64,000 bases of DNA from NCBI RefSeq assembly GCF_900068895.1, contig NZ_CDPK01000001.1, forward strand, positions 237,275 to 301,274. Direction: 5' to 3'. Position numbers and translations under genes: made by a program. Under the pieces are notes generated by a model. The model had not been told where the DNA came from and did not search any database. It was given only the letters and a program-made list of their open reading frames with translations. This document shows positions 17,564 to 27,225 of this stretch, one piece after another (within the stretch, counting starts at the first letter, position 1; each line of letters starts with the position of its first letter). The stretch is from Erwinia sp. ErVv1. Lineage in GTDB: Bacteria; Pseudomonadota; Gammaproteobacteria; Enterobacterales; Enterobacteriaceae.

Positions 17564-18490
17564 ATGAATATTCGCATAATCCCGAACGAGAGGCTGACAG
17601 ACCACGAGCAAAATAGGGCAGAGGCCATCCCGCCGCTGCTTTTTCCCCGGCTGAAAAACTTATACAGCCGCCGCGCCGCACGACTCCGGCAGCTGGCGAA
17701 GAAAAACCCGCTGGGCGATTATCTGCGCTTCGCCGCCGTCATCGCCAGCGCCCAGGAAATCGTACTCTACGATCATCCGCTGCGGCTGGATCTGCATGCA
17801 AGGCTGACAGAAACCGCCGCGGGCGGTAAGCCTCCGCTGGACATTCACCAGCTGCCGCGAGATCCACACTGGCAGCGGCTGCTGCATTCTCTGATTGCCG
17901 AAATGAAGCCCGAAATGAGCGATCAGGCGCTGGCCGTGCTGGAGAACCTGGAAAAGGCCTCTGCCCAGGAGCTGGAAACCATGGCCTCGGCGCTGTTTGC
18001 TAATGAGTTCTCGAAGGTGAGCAGCGATACATCGCCGTTTATCTGGGCCGCGCTATCACTCTACTGGGCGCAGATGGCAGCGCTGATCCCGGGCAAGGCG
18101 CGCGCCGAACAGGGCGAACAGCGGCAGTTTTGCCCGGTCTGCGCCAGCGTGCCGGTGACCAGCGTGATCCATCTGGATCCCGAACAGGGCGGCGTACGCT
18201 ATCTGCATTGCAATCTGTGCGAAAGTGAGTGGCATGTCCCCCAGGGTAAATGCAGTAACTGTGAGCACACCCGTGACCTGAGCTACTGGTCGCTGGAGAG
18301 TGAGTCCGGGGCGGTACAGGCAGAGAGCTGCGGCGACTGCGGCACCTGGCTGAAGATGTTCTTCCAGCAGAAAGATCCGGCGGTGGAGCCGGTCGCGGAC
18401 GATCTGGCTACGCTGGTGCTTGATGCGCGTATGGAGCAGGAAGGATTTGCCCGCAGCAGCCTGAATCCCTTTCTGTTCCCGGGCGAATGA
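17564..18490 (+). CDS. fdhE: Formate dehydrogenase accessory protein FdhE
   Basis: FdhE is a cytoplasmic, iron-binding rubredoxin-like protein needed for maturation of Tat-exported respiratory formate dehydrogenases. The 308 residues align with E. coli FdhE (309) throughout: [53 protein letters not shown]. The metal-binding CxxC motifs are all present ([30 protein letters not shown]). The start MNIRIIPN aligns with MSIRIIPQ of E. coli. Confidence 0.96.
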   Translation: MNIRIIPNERLTDHEQNRAEAIPPLLFPRLKNLYSRRAARLRQLAKKNPLGDYLRFAAVIASAQEIVLYDHPLRLDLHARLTETAAGGKPPLDIHQLPRDPHWQRLLHSLIAEMKPEMSDQALAVLENLEKASAQELETMASALFANEFSKVSSDTSPFIWAALSLYWAQMAALIPGKARAEQGEQRQFCPVCASVPVTSVIHLDPEQGGVRYLHCNLCESEWHVPQGKCSNCEHTRDLSYWSLESESGAVQAESCGDCGTWLKMFFQQKDPAVEPVADDLATLVLDARMEQEGFARSSLNPFLFPGE

Positions 18491-18578
18491 GCGCAATAAA
18501 GGGCGGGAGAGACCACTCTTCCGCTAATCAAAACCGATCCGGGCCGGCCTTCCGGACCCGTTCATTAGAGGAAGTGGG

Positions 18579-19190
18579 ATGAAATTAATCGGCAGCTACG
18601 CCAGCCCGTTTGTCCGTAAAATTTCGGTGATTATGCTGGAAAAAGGCATCACCTTTGAGTTTGCTAACCAGTCGCCCTGGACGGATGACAGCCCGGTACC
18701 GACCTACAACCCATTGGGTAAGATACCGGTGCTGGTCACCGGCCCGGATGAGTACTGGTACGACTCGTCGGTGATTGCGGCCTATCTCGAACAGCTGGAT
18801 ATCGCACCCGCGCTGATCCCGCGTGACAGGCTGGCGGCGATGAACGTGCTTCAGCTACAGGCGCTGGCGGACGGCATCGGCGATGCGGCGGTGCTGCTGG
18901 TGCGTGAAGGGTTGCGTCCGACTGATAAACAGCTGGAGAGCGAGCTGGTGCGTCAGCGCGGCAAAATTCTGCGCGGCCTCGACGCGCTGGAAAAAGCCGC
19001 AGCCGAGGGCAAGGTGCTGAACAGTGACACCCTCAATCTGGCGGATATTGCGGCAGGCTGCCTGCTCGGCTATCTGAACTTTCGCCGCGTGGTGCCAGAC
19101 TGGTGCGTTAACCGCCCGGCACTGGTGAAACTGGCAGAAAAACTCTTTGCCCGCGAGAGCTTTGCCCGCACGGTTCCGCCTGCGCCCTGA
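18579..19190 (+). CDS. yibF: Glutathione S-transferase-like protein YibF
   Basis: This soluble 203-residue protein has a GST fold. The N-terminal thioredoxin-like domain (MKLIGSYASPFVRKISVIML, NPLGKIPVLV, DSSVIAAYLE) carries the glutathione-binding Ser/Pro pattern. The C-terminal helical domain includes LNLADIAAGCLLGYLNFRRV. It matches E. coli YibF across its length. Physiological substrate is unknown. AGGAAG lies 7-8 nt before the ATG. Confidence 0.94.
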   Translation: MKLIGSYASPFVRKISVIMLEKGITFEFANQSPWTDDSPVPTYNPLGKIPVLVTGPDEYWYDSSVIAAYLEQLDIAPALIPRDRLAAMNVLQLQALADGIGDAAVLLVREGLRPTDKQLESELVRQRGKILRGLDALEKAAAEGKVLNSDTLNLADIAAGCLLGYLNFRRVVPDWCVNRPALVKLAEKLFARESFARTVPPAP

Positions 19191-19458
19191 ACGCATTGTT
19201 TTATGACAGGCCTGCCATCACGCAGGCCTTCATCTACTGACGGCCTGCCTTACCACCCGCAAATCGGGCCTCCCTCTGCTGCGGAGAACACTATTTTTCT
19301 GTAATTTGAACCTCGCTCTCACTTCTGCCCATTAGTCGGCATCACCTCCCGCCTTTTTGATTCGCCACAATAAAACCACACTATTAGTGTGTGATAGTTA
19401 GCAGGGTTATCATTTTTCTCTCCCATCAAAAGAGTGAATCAGAGAGACAGGAGCAGTT

Positions 19459-20646
19459 ATGGGATTTCTCAGGAAAGAGAATGTATTCAGGTGGTTCAGA
19501 GGGTGGCGCGGTATGCTACTGGTTTTACTGGGCATTGTTATCGCCCTGCTGGTGGTCGCCGGGGGCGTAACCGTGCTGCATAAGACCAGCAATACGGCCT
19601 TTTGCGTCTCCTGCCACAGTATGGAAAGGCCGCTGGCAGAATATCAGGGCAGCGTGCACTATCAGAATCACGCCGGGATACGCGCCAGCTGCGCTAACTG
19701 CCATATCCCCAGCCAGCCCGTTGACTATCTGTTAACCAAGATTGCCGCCGTTAAGGATGTTTACGGCGAAGTCACCGGCACCATTGATACCGAAGAAAAA
19801 TACAACGCCAAAAAACTGGCCATGGCCGAGTCGGTGTGGAAAACGATGAAAGCCAGTGACTCTGCGACCTGCCGCAGCTGCCATAGCTTTGAGGCGATGG
19901 ATATCCTTGCCCAGCAGCCGGACGCGAGAAAGGCGCACCCCGTCGCCATCAGGAGCGGGAAAACCTGTATTGACTGCCATCGCGGCGTTGCCCATATCCT
20001 GCCGGACATGCGCGCCAGTAACGCCTCAGGCGCAAGCCAGCTGATCGCCGCCGCCGCCGGGGTTAGCGTTGATAACGGAATACTTTATAGCGTGCAGACC
20101 CAGCCCTTCGACCTGCAGCCCGTGGCAGAGACACCCGCTGGCACGCTGTTTCCGGCGGCACCGCTGACCGTTCTGCGCCGGGATCAGGGTAAGGTAGAAG
20201 CGCGTCTCAGCGGCTGGCAGCAGCAGGACGTTCCCACCCTTATCTACGCCGCTCCCGGCAAGCGCATTATCAGTGCGGTCATTGAGGAAGATACCTCCAG
20301 CCATATAAACATTCTTGCTTCCCAGACGGACGCGCAGACCGGCACGGTCTGGCAGCAGGTTTCACTTGATATCTGGCTCCCTCCCGGCGCACTGATTGAT
20401 GACCAGCAGAAAATCTGGCAGTACGCCTCCGGCCTGATGTCCGCTAACTGTACCGGCTGTCATGGCCTGACCCCATCGAACCACTTTACGGCTAATCAGT
20501 GGATTGGCGTGATGAAAGGGATGGCGGCGCGCACCTCGCTGGATAAGGAGCAGCTAAGAGTGCTTACCCTTTACGTGCAGAACCACGCCAGTGATATGCC
20601 GACCCCGGATATGCTGCCTTCAAAAGGAACCGAAGATGAAAAATAA
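19459..20646 (+). CDS. torY: Pentahaem c-type cytochrome TorY (NapC/NirT family)
   Basis: This membrane-anchored periplasmic cytochrome passes electrons from menaquinol to the reductase encoded next door. The 395 residues have one N-terminal anchor helix (residues ~16-37, GMLLVLLGIVIALLVVAGGV) and five CxxCH haem sites: CVSCH, CANCH, CRSCH, CIDCH in the NapC-like half and CTGCH near residue 335 in the C-terminal domain typical of TorC/TorY. Similarity to E. coli TorY is clear around SDTAFC-like, ATCRSCHSFEAMD and CIDCHRGVAHI. It overlaps torZ by 11 bp. Confidence 0.93.
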   Translation: MGFLRKENVFRWFRGWRGMLLVLLGIVIALLVVAGGVTVLHKTSNTAFCVSCHSMERPLAEYQGSVHYQNHAGIRASCANCHIPSQPVDYLLTKIAAVKDVYGEVTGTIDTEEKYNAKKLAMAESVWKTMKASDSATCRSCHSFEAMDILAQQPDARKAHPVAIRSGKTCIDCHRGVAHILPDMRASNASGASQLIAAAAGVSVDNGILYSVQTQPFDLQPVAETPAGTLFPAAPLTVLRRDQGKVEARLSGWQQQDVPTLIYAAPGKRIISAVIEEDTSSHINILASQTDAQTGTVWQQVSLDIWLPPGALIDDQQKIWQYASGLMSANCTGCHGLTPSNHFTANQWIGVMKGMAARTSLDKEQLRVLTLYVQNHASDMPTPDMLPSKGTEDEK

Positions 20647-23113
20647 TCCGCTTTCAACCCTTTCGCGTCGCCGGTTCTTACAGGCTGGCGGTGCGCTGCT
20701 GGCCGCCAGCTCGCTCGATCTGCTTTATATGAAATCGGCCGTCGCGCAGGCCGTCAGCCAGGCCATGCCGCTATTTAGCGCACTGCGTCCGGCGAGCAAA
20801 GGGATCCTCACCGCCGCCCACTGGGGCGCATTTGAAGCCATCGTCGATCAGGGCCGGATGGTCAGCGTTCAGCCGGTGCAGGACGACCCTTCGCCCAATG
20901 AGCTGATCGAGATGGCGCCCTGGCAGGTTCACGCCGACAACCGCATCAAATACCCGATGGTGCGTAAAAGCTGGCTGGAACAGGGGCCGGGCGGGAGCCG
21001 CGACCTGCGTGGACGCGATGACTGGGTCAGGGTCAGCTGGGATAAAGCGATTTCACTGGTCAGCAACGATATTCGCCGCCTGCAAAAAGAGTACGGCCCT
21101 TCGGCGATTTATGCTGGCTCCTACGGCTGGAAAAGTACCGGCTTGCTGCATAACAGCCGGTCGCTGCTGGGGCGGCTGATGAACCTCGCAGGAGGCTTTC
21201 TCGGCTATAGCGGCGACTACTCCACCGGCGCGGCCCAGGTCATTATGCCGCACGTCGTCGGCTCCATGGAGGTTTACGAACAGCAAACCAGCTGGCCCAA
21301 CGTAGTTGCTCACGCCGAGCTGGTGGTTCTCTGGGGATGTAACCCGCAGACGACGCTGAAAATCGGCTGGAACGTGCCGGACCACGTGGGGCTGGAGGGC
21401 ATTGAGGCGCTGGCGAAAAAAGGCACCCGGGTCATCTCCGTCGATCCCATCCACACGCCAACGGCGAAGATGCTGAATGCGGAGTGGATTGCGCCAGAGG
21501 CCTATACCGACGCGGCGATGATCCTCGGGCTTGCCCATACACTGCTGACGGAAAAACGCCACGACGAGGCTTTTCTCAAGCGCTATACCGTGGGGTTCGA
21601 TAAATTCCGCGCCTATCTGCTGGGGGAAAGCGATGGCACGGCGAAAAGCGCCGACTGGGCGAGTGAAATTTGTGGCGTGGAGGCGGAGAAACTGCGCGCC
21701 CTGGCGCGTGAGATGGTCAGTAAACGCACCATGATTATGGCGGGCTGGGGCATTCAGCGTCAGCATCACGGCGAGCAGCCGCACTGGCTGCTGGTCACGC
21801 TGGCGGCGATGATTGGGCAGATCGGCCTGCCCGGAGGCGGATTCGGTTTCAGCTATCACTACTCGTCCGGCGGCAGCCCGACGGCCAGGGGAGGGATCCT
21901 TTCCGGGGTGAGCACCGGCAAGGCACCGGCAAATTCGCCACAGCCTGTCCCCGTCGCGCGGATCGCGGACTGTCTTGCCAACCCCGGAAAGCACATCCAG
22001 TTTAACGGCAAAGACATTACCTATCCCGATGTGAAAATGGTCTACGTCGCCGGGGGCAATCCGTTCCACCACCATCAGGATACCAATAATCTACTCAGCG
22101 CCTGGCAGCACCCGGAAACCATCGTGGTACATGAGCCCTACTGGACCGCCACCGCGAAGCATGCCGATATTGTTCTTCCCTGCACCACCAGCTACGAACG
22201 TAACGATATGGATATGGGGGGTGATTACTCACAGCTGTATGTTTTCCCGATGCATCAGTGCGTTCCCCCCCAGCATGAGGCCCGCAACGATTACGATATC
22301 TTTCTGGCCATCGCCGCCCAGCTCGGCGTGGATGAGGCCTTCTCCGAAGGTCGGGATGAGATGCTGTGGTTGAAATCACTTTATGACAATATGAAAACGC
22401 AGGCCAGAAACGTGGGCGTACCGCTACCGCCTTTCAACGACTTCTGGCGGTCTGGCAACTACATTCGCTTTCCGGTGCCGGAGGAGAATAAAAACTGGGT
22501 GCGCTTCGCTGACTTCCGCGAAGACCCCCTGCTGAACCCGCTCGGTACGCCAAGCGGGAAAATAGAAATTTTCTCGCGCACCGTGGCGGAGATGAACTAT
22601 GCGGACTGCCCCGGGCTTCCAGGCTGGCTGCTGCCACACGAGTGGCACGGTAGCGATGCGGCGCGGAAGTATCCGCTCTCGCTTAATACCGCCCACCCAA
22701 TTAACCGCCTGCATTCGCAGCTGGATAACACCCCGCTGCGCAAGAAATATGCTATCGGCGACCGGGAGGCGATCCTCATTAACCCGCAGGATGCTGCGGC
22801 AAGGGGCATTCAGTCCGGTGATGTGGTCAGAGCCTTTAACGACCGGGGCCAGATTCTGGTGGGTGCATCCGTAACCGGGGATATCCGGCCGGGCGTGGTG
22901 CGCATCAGCGAGGGAGCCTGGTACGATCCGCTCAATGCGACGCAGCCCAACACGCTATGCAAAAATGGCAACGTTAACTGCCTGACCTTCGATATCGGCT
23001 CGTCAAAGCTGGCGCAGGGCAACTGCGGCCATATGGCGCAGCTTGAAGTCGAAAAATATCGTGGCGCGGTGCCGGAAAATACCGCCCATGCGCTGCCTGC
23101 CGGGGTGGTTTGA
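20636..23113 (+). CDS. torZ: Trimethylamine-N-oxide / biotin-sulfoxide reductase (TorZ family), molybdopterin
   Basis: A periplasmic bis-MGD enzyme of the DMSO reductase family that reduces N- and S-oxides as terminal electron acceptors. The 825 residues begin with a twin-arginine signal (SRRRFLQAGG) and follow E. coli TorZ more than TorA: MVRKSWLEQGPG, GPSAIYAGSYGWKSTG and GYSGDYSTGAAQVIMPHVVG with the Ser ligand, LLTLAAMIGQIG-like and RNDYDIF-like regions. ATG with GGAA 6 nt upstream lies inside the end of torY, so the pair is translationally coupled. Substrate range is not readable. Confidence 0.93.
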   Translation: MKNNPLSTLSRRRFLQAGGALLAASSLDLLYMKSAVAQAVSQAMPLFSALRPASKGILTAAHWGAFEAIVDQGRMVSVQPVQDDPSPNELIEMAPWQVHADNRIKYPMVRKSWLEQGPGGSRDLRGRDDWVRVSWDKAISLVSNDIRRLQKEYGPSAIYAGSYGWKSTGLLHNSRSLLGRLMNLAGGFLGYSGDYSTGAAQVIMPHVVGSMEVYEQQTSWPNVVAHAELVVLWGCNPQTTLKIGWNVPDHVGLEGIEALAKKGTRVISVDPIHTPTAKMLNAEWIAPEAYTDAAMILGLAHTLLTEKRHDEAFLKRYTVGFDKFRAYLLGESDGTAKSADWASEICGVEAEKLRALAREMVSKRTMIMAGWGIQRQHHGEQPHWLLVTLAAMIGQIGLPGGGFGFSYHYSSGGSPTARGGILSGVSTGKAPANSPQPVPVARIADCLANPGKHIQFNGKDITYPDVKMVYVAGGNPFHHHQDTNNLLSAWQHPETIVVHEPYWTATAKHADIVLPCTTSYERNDMDMGGDYSQLYVFPMHQCVPPQHEARNDYDIFLAIAAQLGVDEAFSEGRDEMLWLKSLYDNMKTQARNVGVPLPPFNDFWRSGNYIRFPVPEENKNWVRFADFREDPLLNPLGTPSGKIEIFSRTVAEMNYADCPGLPGWLLPHEWHGSDAARKYPLSLNTAHPINRLHSQLDNTPLRKKYAIGDREAILINPQDAAARGIQSGDVVRAFNDRGQILVGASVTGDIRPGVVRISEGAWYDPLNATQPNTLCKNGNVNCLTFDIGSSKLAQGNCGHMAQLEVEKYRGAVPENTAHALPAGVV

Positions 23114-23241
23114 GGGGTAAATAGCGGCGGCAGTTGCTATTATCCTGACAACCGCTTTCCCATGGCCCGAAGAGAGCCTGGTTCTGGCCTTTTTATGCCA
23201 GCCGGGCGGACTTTAGCCACCTTTAATAAGGAAGAGTCACT

Positions 23242-23805
23242 ATGCAGCGCTGCGGCTGGGTAACACCGGATCCTCTCTATCTTGATTATCACGATCGTGA
23301 ATGGGGCGTTCCCCTGACCGATACCCGCTCGCTGTTTGAAATGCTGTGTCTTGAGGGGCAAATGGCCGGGCTGTCATGGCTTACCGTGCTAAAGAAGCGG
23401 GAGAACTACCGCCGCGCCTTTCACCAGTTTGATCCACAGGCGGTGGCGCTGATGGAGGAAGACGAGGTGGAGAGGCTGATGCAGGACAGCGGCATTATTC
23501 GTCATCGCGGCAAAATTAACGCAATTATCGCCAATGCCCGCGCATTGCTGACGATGGAGGCGCAGGGTGAGGTTTTTAGCGCCTTTATCTGGGGGTTTGT
23601 AGATAATCAGCCGCAGATCCAGCGCTATGACGACCATCGGGCTGCGCCCTCCTTCAGCCCGGTTTCTGACAACCTGTCAAAGCAGCTGAAGAAGAGAGGC
23701 TTCAAATTTGTGGGCACGACCACCTGTTACTCATTTATGCAGGCCTGCGGGCTGATCAACGACCATACCACCGGCTGCTTTTGTCATCCCGATAATCTCA
23801 GGTAG
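23242..23805 (+). CDS. tag: DNA-3-methyladenine glycosylase I
   Basis: Tag removes 3-methyladenine from alkylated DNA in base excision repair. The 187 residues match E. coli Tag end to end: MQRCGWVTPDPLYLDYHDRE, LSWLTVLKKRENYRRAFHQF, LMQDSGIIRHRGKINAII with catalytic Glu region, and the zinc site formed by Cys near the N-terminus and His/Cys in GLINDHTTGCFCH. AAGGAAGAG lies about 6 nt before the ATG. Own promoter presumed. Confidence 0.96.
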   Translation: MQRCGWVTPDPLYLDYHDREWGVPLTDTRSLFEMLCLEGQMAGLSWLTVLKKRENYRRAFHQFDPQAVALMEEDEVERLMQDSGIIRHRGKINAIIANARALLTMEAQGEVFSAFIWGFVDNQPQIQRYDDHRAAPSFSPVSDNLSKQLKKRGFKFVGTTTCYSFMQACGLINDHTTGCFCHPDNLR

Positions 23806-23916
23806 CGCATCCTTACATTTTCAGAAGATTAAACCGTTTTATTCTCACATTTCCCGTTCATAATCGGCGTTTTACAGGCCAAATGGCCTGCCGCTGTGTT
23901 TTGAGAGAGAAAGAAA

Positions 23917-24579
23917 ATGAAAAAGCGTTATATCACCCTCGCTCTGGTTTTGAGCGGCACACTTGCCCTCCCGGGCTGTACCACTAATCCTTACACCGGT
24001 GAGCGTGAAGCAGGGAAATCCGGCGTGGGTGCCGGTCTGGGCGCCGCATTAGGCGCGGGCGTCGGCATGCTCTCCTCATCGAAAAAGGATCGCGGCAAAG
24101 GCGCACTGATTGGCGCAGCAGCCGGTGCAGCATTGGGCGGCGGCGCAGGCTATTATATGGATGTGCAGGAAGCCAAGCTTCGCGACAAGATGCGCGGAAC
24201 CGGCGTCAGCGTGACCCGTCAGGGCGATAATATCGTGCTGAATATGCCCAATAACGTCACCTTTGACAGCAGCAGCAGCAGCCTGAAACCGGCAGGGGCT
24301 AACACCCTGACCGGCGTTGCCATGGTGCTGAAAGAGTATCCAAAAACTGCGGTTAACGTGGCGGGCTATACCGACAGTAGCGGATCGCGTCAGCTGAACA
24401 TGACGCTCTCCCAGCAGCGCGCGGACAGCGTAGCCAGCTCGCTGATAACCCAGGGCGTAGCCGCCAGTCGTCTCCGCACCATCGGCCGGGGACCGGATAA
24501 TCCTGTCGCGTCTAACAGCAGTGCTGATGGCAAGGCGCAGAACCGCCGGGTAGAGATTACGCTCAGCCCGCTGCAGTAA
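23917..24579 (+). CDS. yiaD: OmpA-family outer-membrane lipoprotein YiaD
   Basis: This 220-residue lipoprotein has a type II signal peptide (MKKRYITLALVLSGTLALPG, lipidated Cys in LPGC). A glycine-rich glycine-zipper region follows (GVGAGLGAALGAGVGMLSSS), then a C-terminal OmpA-like peptidoglycan-binding domain (YTDSSGSRQLNMTLSQQRAD, SLITQGV, NRRVEITL). It matches E. coli YiaD throughout. Overexpression of the E. coli protein suppresses a bamD mutant. It probably contributes to envelope integrity. Confidence 0.95.
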   Translation: MKKRYITLALVLSGTLALPGCTTNPYTGEREAGKSGVGAGLGAALGAGVGMLSSSKKDRGKGALIGAAAGAALGGGAGYYMDVQEAKLRDKMRGTGVSVTRQGDNIVLNMPNNVTFDSSSSSLKPAGANTLTGVAMVLKEYPKTAVNVAGYTDSSGSRQLNMTLSQQRADSVASSLITQGVAASRLRTIGRGPDNPVASNSSADGKAQNRRVEITLSPLQ

Positions 24580-24587
24580 CCTTTGAA

Positions 24588-24618
24588 AACCGGGCCGCTC
24601 CGCTATGGCCCGGTTCTC
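24588..24618 (+). terminator. Rho-independent terminator after yiaD
   Basis: AACCGGGCC and GGCCCGGTT pair perfectly (9 bp) 9 bp downstream of the yiaD stop, followed by a pyrimidine-rich tail CTCT. Confidence 0.75.
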
Positions 24619-24820
24619 TGCTCCCCACTGTACCTTCTCTGCCCTTTAACCCCGCGCTGCTCAGGCTCCGTTACCCCAGGCTGACGCAGAGAGATGGGCG
24701 GGATACCGCTTATGCTTTATGATGACCCGCTCAAACTGCCTTTATTCGAACTACAGTAGATGAATCGCGTCAGTAAAAGCTGAGGCCAGGCTTGTTATAC
24801 CCCAATGCCCAAGGACCGCC

Positions 24821-25837
24821 ATGAACCGTAAGGCCGCACGCGCTACTATTAGCGACGTTGCCAGCGCTGCTAAAACCGGGAAAACCAGCGTCTCGCGCTA
24901 TCTGAACGGTGAACAGCACGCCCTCTCCCCCGATCTAAAACAGCGGATAGAAGCTGCTATCGCTGAACTGAACTACCGGCCAAGCCAGATGGCGCGGGGT
25001 TTAAAGCGTGGCCGCACCCGGCTGATTGGGCTGATTATCGCCGACATTACGAATCCCTATTCCATTGACGTGATGAACGGCATTGAATCCGCCTGCCGGG
25101 CGCAGGGCTTTACGCTGCTGATGTGCAATACCAATAATGAAGTGGATCAGGAGCAGCACTATCTGAATCTGCTGAGCAGCTATCAGGTCGAGGGGATTGT
25201 GGTCAACGCAGTCGGTATGCGCGAAGAGGCGCTAAGCCACCTTCAGCAATCCCTGCTGCCAATGGTCCTGATTGACCGCAAAATCCCTGACTTTGACTGT
25301 GACGTGGTCGGTCTGGATAACGCCGGGGCTGCCGCCATGGCTACCGATCACCTGATTGCCGGTGGCTTCAGGACGGTAATGTTTGTGACCGAACCGCTCG
25401 GCATGGTTAATACCCGCCACGAACGCCTGCAGGCCTTTAAACAGACCATGTCCCGCTATGCGGATTGTCAGGCCGAACAGGCCGAAATCGCACTCGGTGA
25501 TGCAGCCGCGCTTGACCGGGTGCTGGGGGATTTCTATCAGCGCCATTCGGGCCAACGCTGCGCCGTGATGGTGGTAAATGGGGCATTAACCCTCCAGGTC
25601 GCCCGCTCGATGAAGCGCCTGGGGCTGAACTGGGGTGAACAAATGGGGCTGCTGGGCTTTGATGAGCTGGAGTGGGCCGAGCTGGCCGGCGTGGGCATCA
25701 CCACGCTGAAACAGCCTACCTGGCAAATCGGCTATACCGCACTGGAAATGGTGATACGCCGTATAGAGGGTGATACGCGCGCGCCCCAGGAGCGGGTTTA
25801 TCCCGGCGAGCTGATTATTCGCGGCTCCACGAAATAG
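24821..25837 (+). CDS. LacI-family regulator, probable PtxS-like repressor of ketogluconate genes
   Basis: The 338 residues carry a LacI-type N-terminal HTH and hinge (ATISDVASAAKTGKTSVSRY, ELNYRPSQMARGL) and a type I periplasmic-binding sensor domain (LIGLIIADITNPYSIDVMNG). AAGGA lies 5 nt before the ATG. The downstream kgu operon is preceded by TGGAACCGGTTCCA, close to the TGAAACCGGTTTCA bound by Pseudomonas PtxS, so this is the best candidate repressor, with 2-ketogluconate as likely inducer. It is separated from that operon by 4.6 kb. No copy of the operator was seen in front of its own gene. Confidence 0.85.
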   Translation: MNRKAARATISDVASAAKTGKTSVSRYLNGEQHALSPDLKQRIEAAIAELNYRPSQMARGLKRGRTRLIGLIIADITNPYSIDVMNGIESACRAQGFTLLMCNTNNEVDQEQHYLNLLSSYQVEGIVVNAVGMREEALSHLQQSLLPMVLIDRKIPDFDCDVVGLDNAGAAAMATDHLIAGGFRTVMFVTEPLGMVNTRHERLQAFKQTMSRYADCQAEQAEIALGDAAALDRVLGDFYQRHSGQRCAVMVVNGALTLQVARSMKRLGLNWGEQMGLLGFDELEWAELAGVGITTLKQPTWQIGYTALEMVIRRIEGDTRAPQERVYPGELIIRGSTK

Positions 25838-25911
25838 CGTCATGACTTCCGATGTCATCTGTGGTGGGCGCTACGGCGCTTGCCATAGCCGTGCATTAAC
25901 ATCAGGTGGTT

Positions 25912-26568
25912 TCACGTACTGATATTTCTGATCCAGCCCTTCCTGCGCATATTCTCGCTACACTTGTCTTTTATACTGTCCGGGTTACCGGAGTATGAGC
26001 CAAATGATAGGCCATTCTCTTCCATTTCTAAACGTGCGCAAACGCTATGCATCGCAACACTGACGACATTATCTATCACAAATTTCTTCACTCCTAACCG
26101 CGACGCCGCATCTGTAGCGGCATAGTGTAAAAGGTGGCTAATTCCTTTATTTCGCATATTCTCCGGGAGAAAAATATCGCTGTACCCTACCGTCGAATCG
26201 CCATGGTGCTCCGGATCTTCGTTGGAAATATACATCTCTTTACTCCATCCTGTTTTTTGTTTCTCATCACCCATTTTTATGGTTAACATTATTTGCCGAT
26301 CGCTATCTTTTTTATTATCACGATGAATATCGACTGAGCCATATTCGGGGTGACGAAAGCTAAAGGTATCGGCATAAAGCTTCTTTTCCTCCGGCGAGAC
26401 ATTGTGCACATTATCTGTGGAACAGGATGGCGTACGGGCAACAGACGACCCTTGCTGCTGCAACGGGTTTACAGATGTGGGCCGGGCCATTTTATCTAAT
26501 GAATTATCCTCAGGATGATTCGAGGGAATGCAGCAAAGCTGCCGTAAAATCTGAGAAGCTGAAGGCAT
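25912..26568 (-). CDS. GNAT-fold protein, candidate HrpL-dependent type III effector
   Basis: The 218 residues start at an ATG with AAGGGA 6 nt upstream. The first ~60 residues are disordered and rich in Ser, Pro, Gln and Asn (MPSASQILRQLCCIPSNHPE...), like type III secretion signals. The C-terminal ~150 residues fit a GNAT acetyltransferase: an acidic strand TVGYSDIFLPENMRNKGISH with the R-x-x-G-x-S/A acetyl-CoA loop (residues 139-144), helix LLHYAATDAASRLGVKKFVI and the motif B strand/helix VSVAMHSVCARLEMEENGLS. A near-consensus hrp box lies 109 bp upstream. I do not recognise a named effector family, and acetyltransferase activity is inferred from the fold pattern. Confidence 0.7.
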   Translation of the reverse strand: MPSASQILRQLCCIPSNHPEDNSLDKMARPTSVNPLQQQGSSVARTPSCSTDNVHNVSPEEKKLYADTFSFRHPEYGSVDIHRDNKKDSDRQIMLTIKMGDEKQKTGWSKEMYISNEDPEHHGDSTVGYSDIFLPENMRNKGISHLLHYAATDAASRLGVKKFVIDNVVSVAMHSVCARLEMEENGLSFGSYSGNPDSIKDKCSENMRRKGWIRNIST

Positions 26569-26676
26569 GTCGTTTCCCTTAATATCTCTTTCATCATCTA
26601 AACCCAACGGACCTGCCTGTCGCACCGTCGTCGGATTCGCAATAGTTAACAAGAGGAGCGTTATTTCCTCTGCCAG

Positions 26677-26704
26677 TGAGTGTCAATAATCTATCAATGG
26701 TTCC
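26677..26704 (-). promoter_or_regulatory. Candidate hrp box (HrpL sigma-factor promoter)
   Basis: On the minus strand: GGAACC, 15 bases, ACACTCA. The HrpL consensus is GGAACC-N15/16-CCACNNA, so only the first base of the second block differs. It drives toward the GNAT-fold gene. Confidence 0.7.
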
Positions 26705-27064
26705 CGTTGTTTATGCTCATCGCATCGCGGGTGCTGATGCTTCGCCCCAAATGCGCGGCCACTTTCGTGGTATAGGCGGTAGCATAGCCCTCTGTAACCC
26801 TGCCGGGGGAGGAGTGCTGGCCGCTAAATCACTGTTCCAGAAAGTGTGAAAGGTCGCGCTCCGTCGACAGGCAGACCAGCGGGTGCAGCGATGCGCGAGT
26901 GCAGGCGCCGGGATGGATTCACGCCGTGCACCATAATGCTTCGCAGTGGAAAGCGGTTTTCCCGACGCGTTTCATTTTTTCTTAAACATCCTGACGTATA
27001 TGTTTGGTTTAGTATTGTTCTGATAGTCTTGCTGAGCGTCAATAATAAGTCGAGAGAGGAAACT
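26705..27064. other. Gene-free stretch before the structured leader
   Basis: No credible gene is seen on either strand. The last ~70 bases are AT-richer and lead to a strong ribosome-binding site (GAGAGAGGAAAC) for a 17-codon ORF, so a promoter probably lies near 27000. Confidence 0.4.
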
Positions 27065-27118
27065 ATGTTTAATAAAATAGCCGACGAACCCCCGTCGGGA
27101 TTGGTCATTCACGGCTGA
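27065..27118 (+). CDS. Possible 17-residue leader peptide
   Basis: ATG with a strong AGAGAGGAAACT ribosome-binding site opens a 17-codon frame (MFNKIADEPPSGLVIHG). It is followed by a region able to fold: GATTATCCTCT pairs with AGAGATAATC over about 30 nt, then CCCCGCAACCGGGG. The position at the head of a long leader before an ABC transporter suggests a regulatory upstream ORF. Function is unknown. Confidence 0.35.
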   Translation: MFNKIADEPPSGLVIHG

Positions 27119-27225
27119 TTATCCTCTGCACCTTAATAGTGTCAGTAGAGATAATCGGCACATAACTTCCCCGCAACCGGGGTAGTGATTATCTTTATTT
27201 CGATGCTGTTATATCGAGGTGCATT

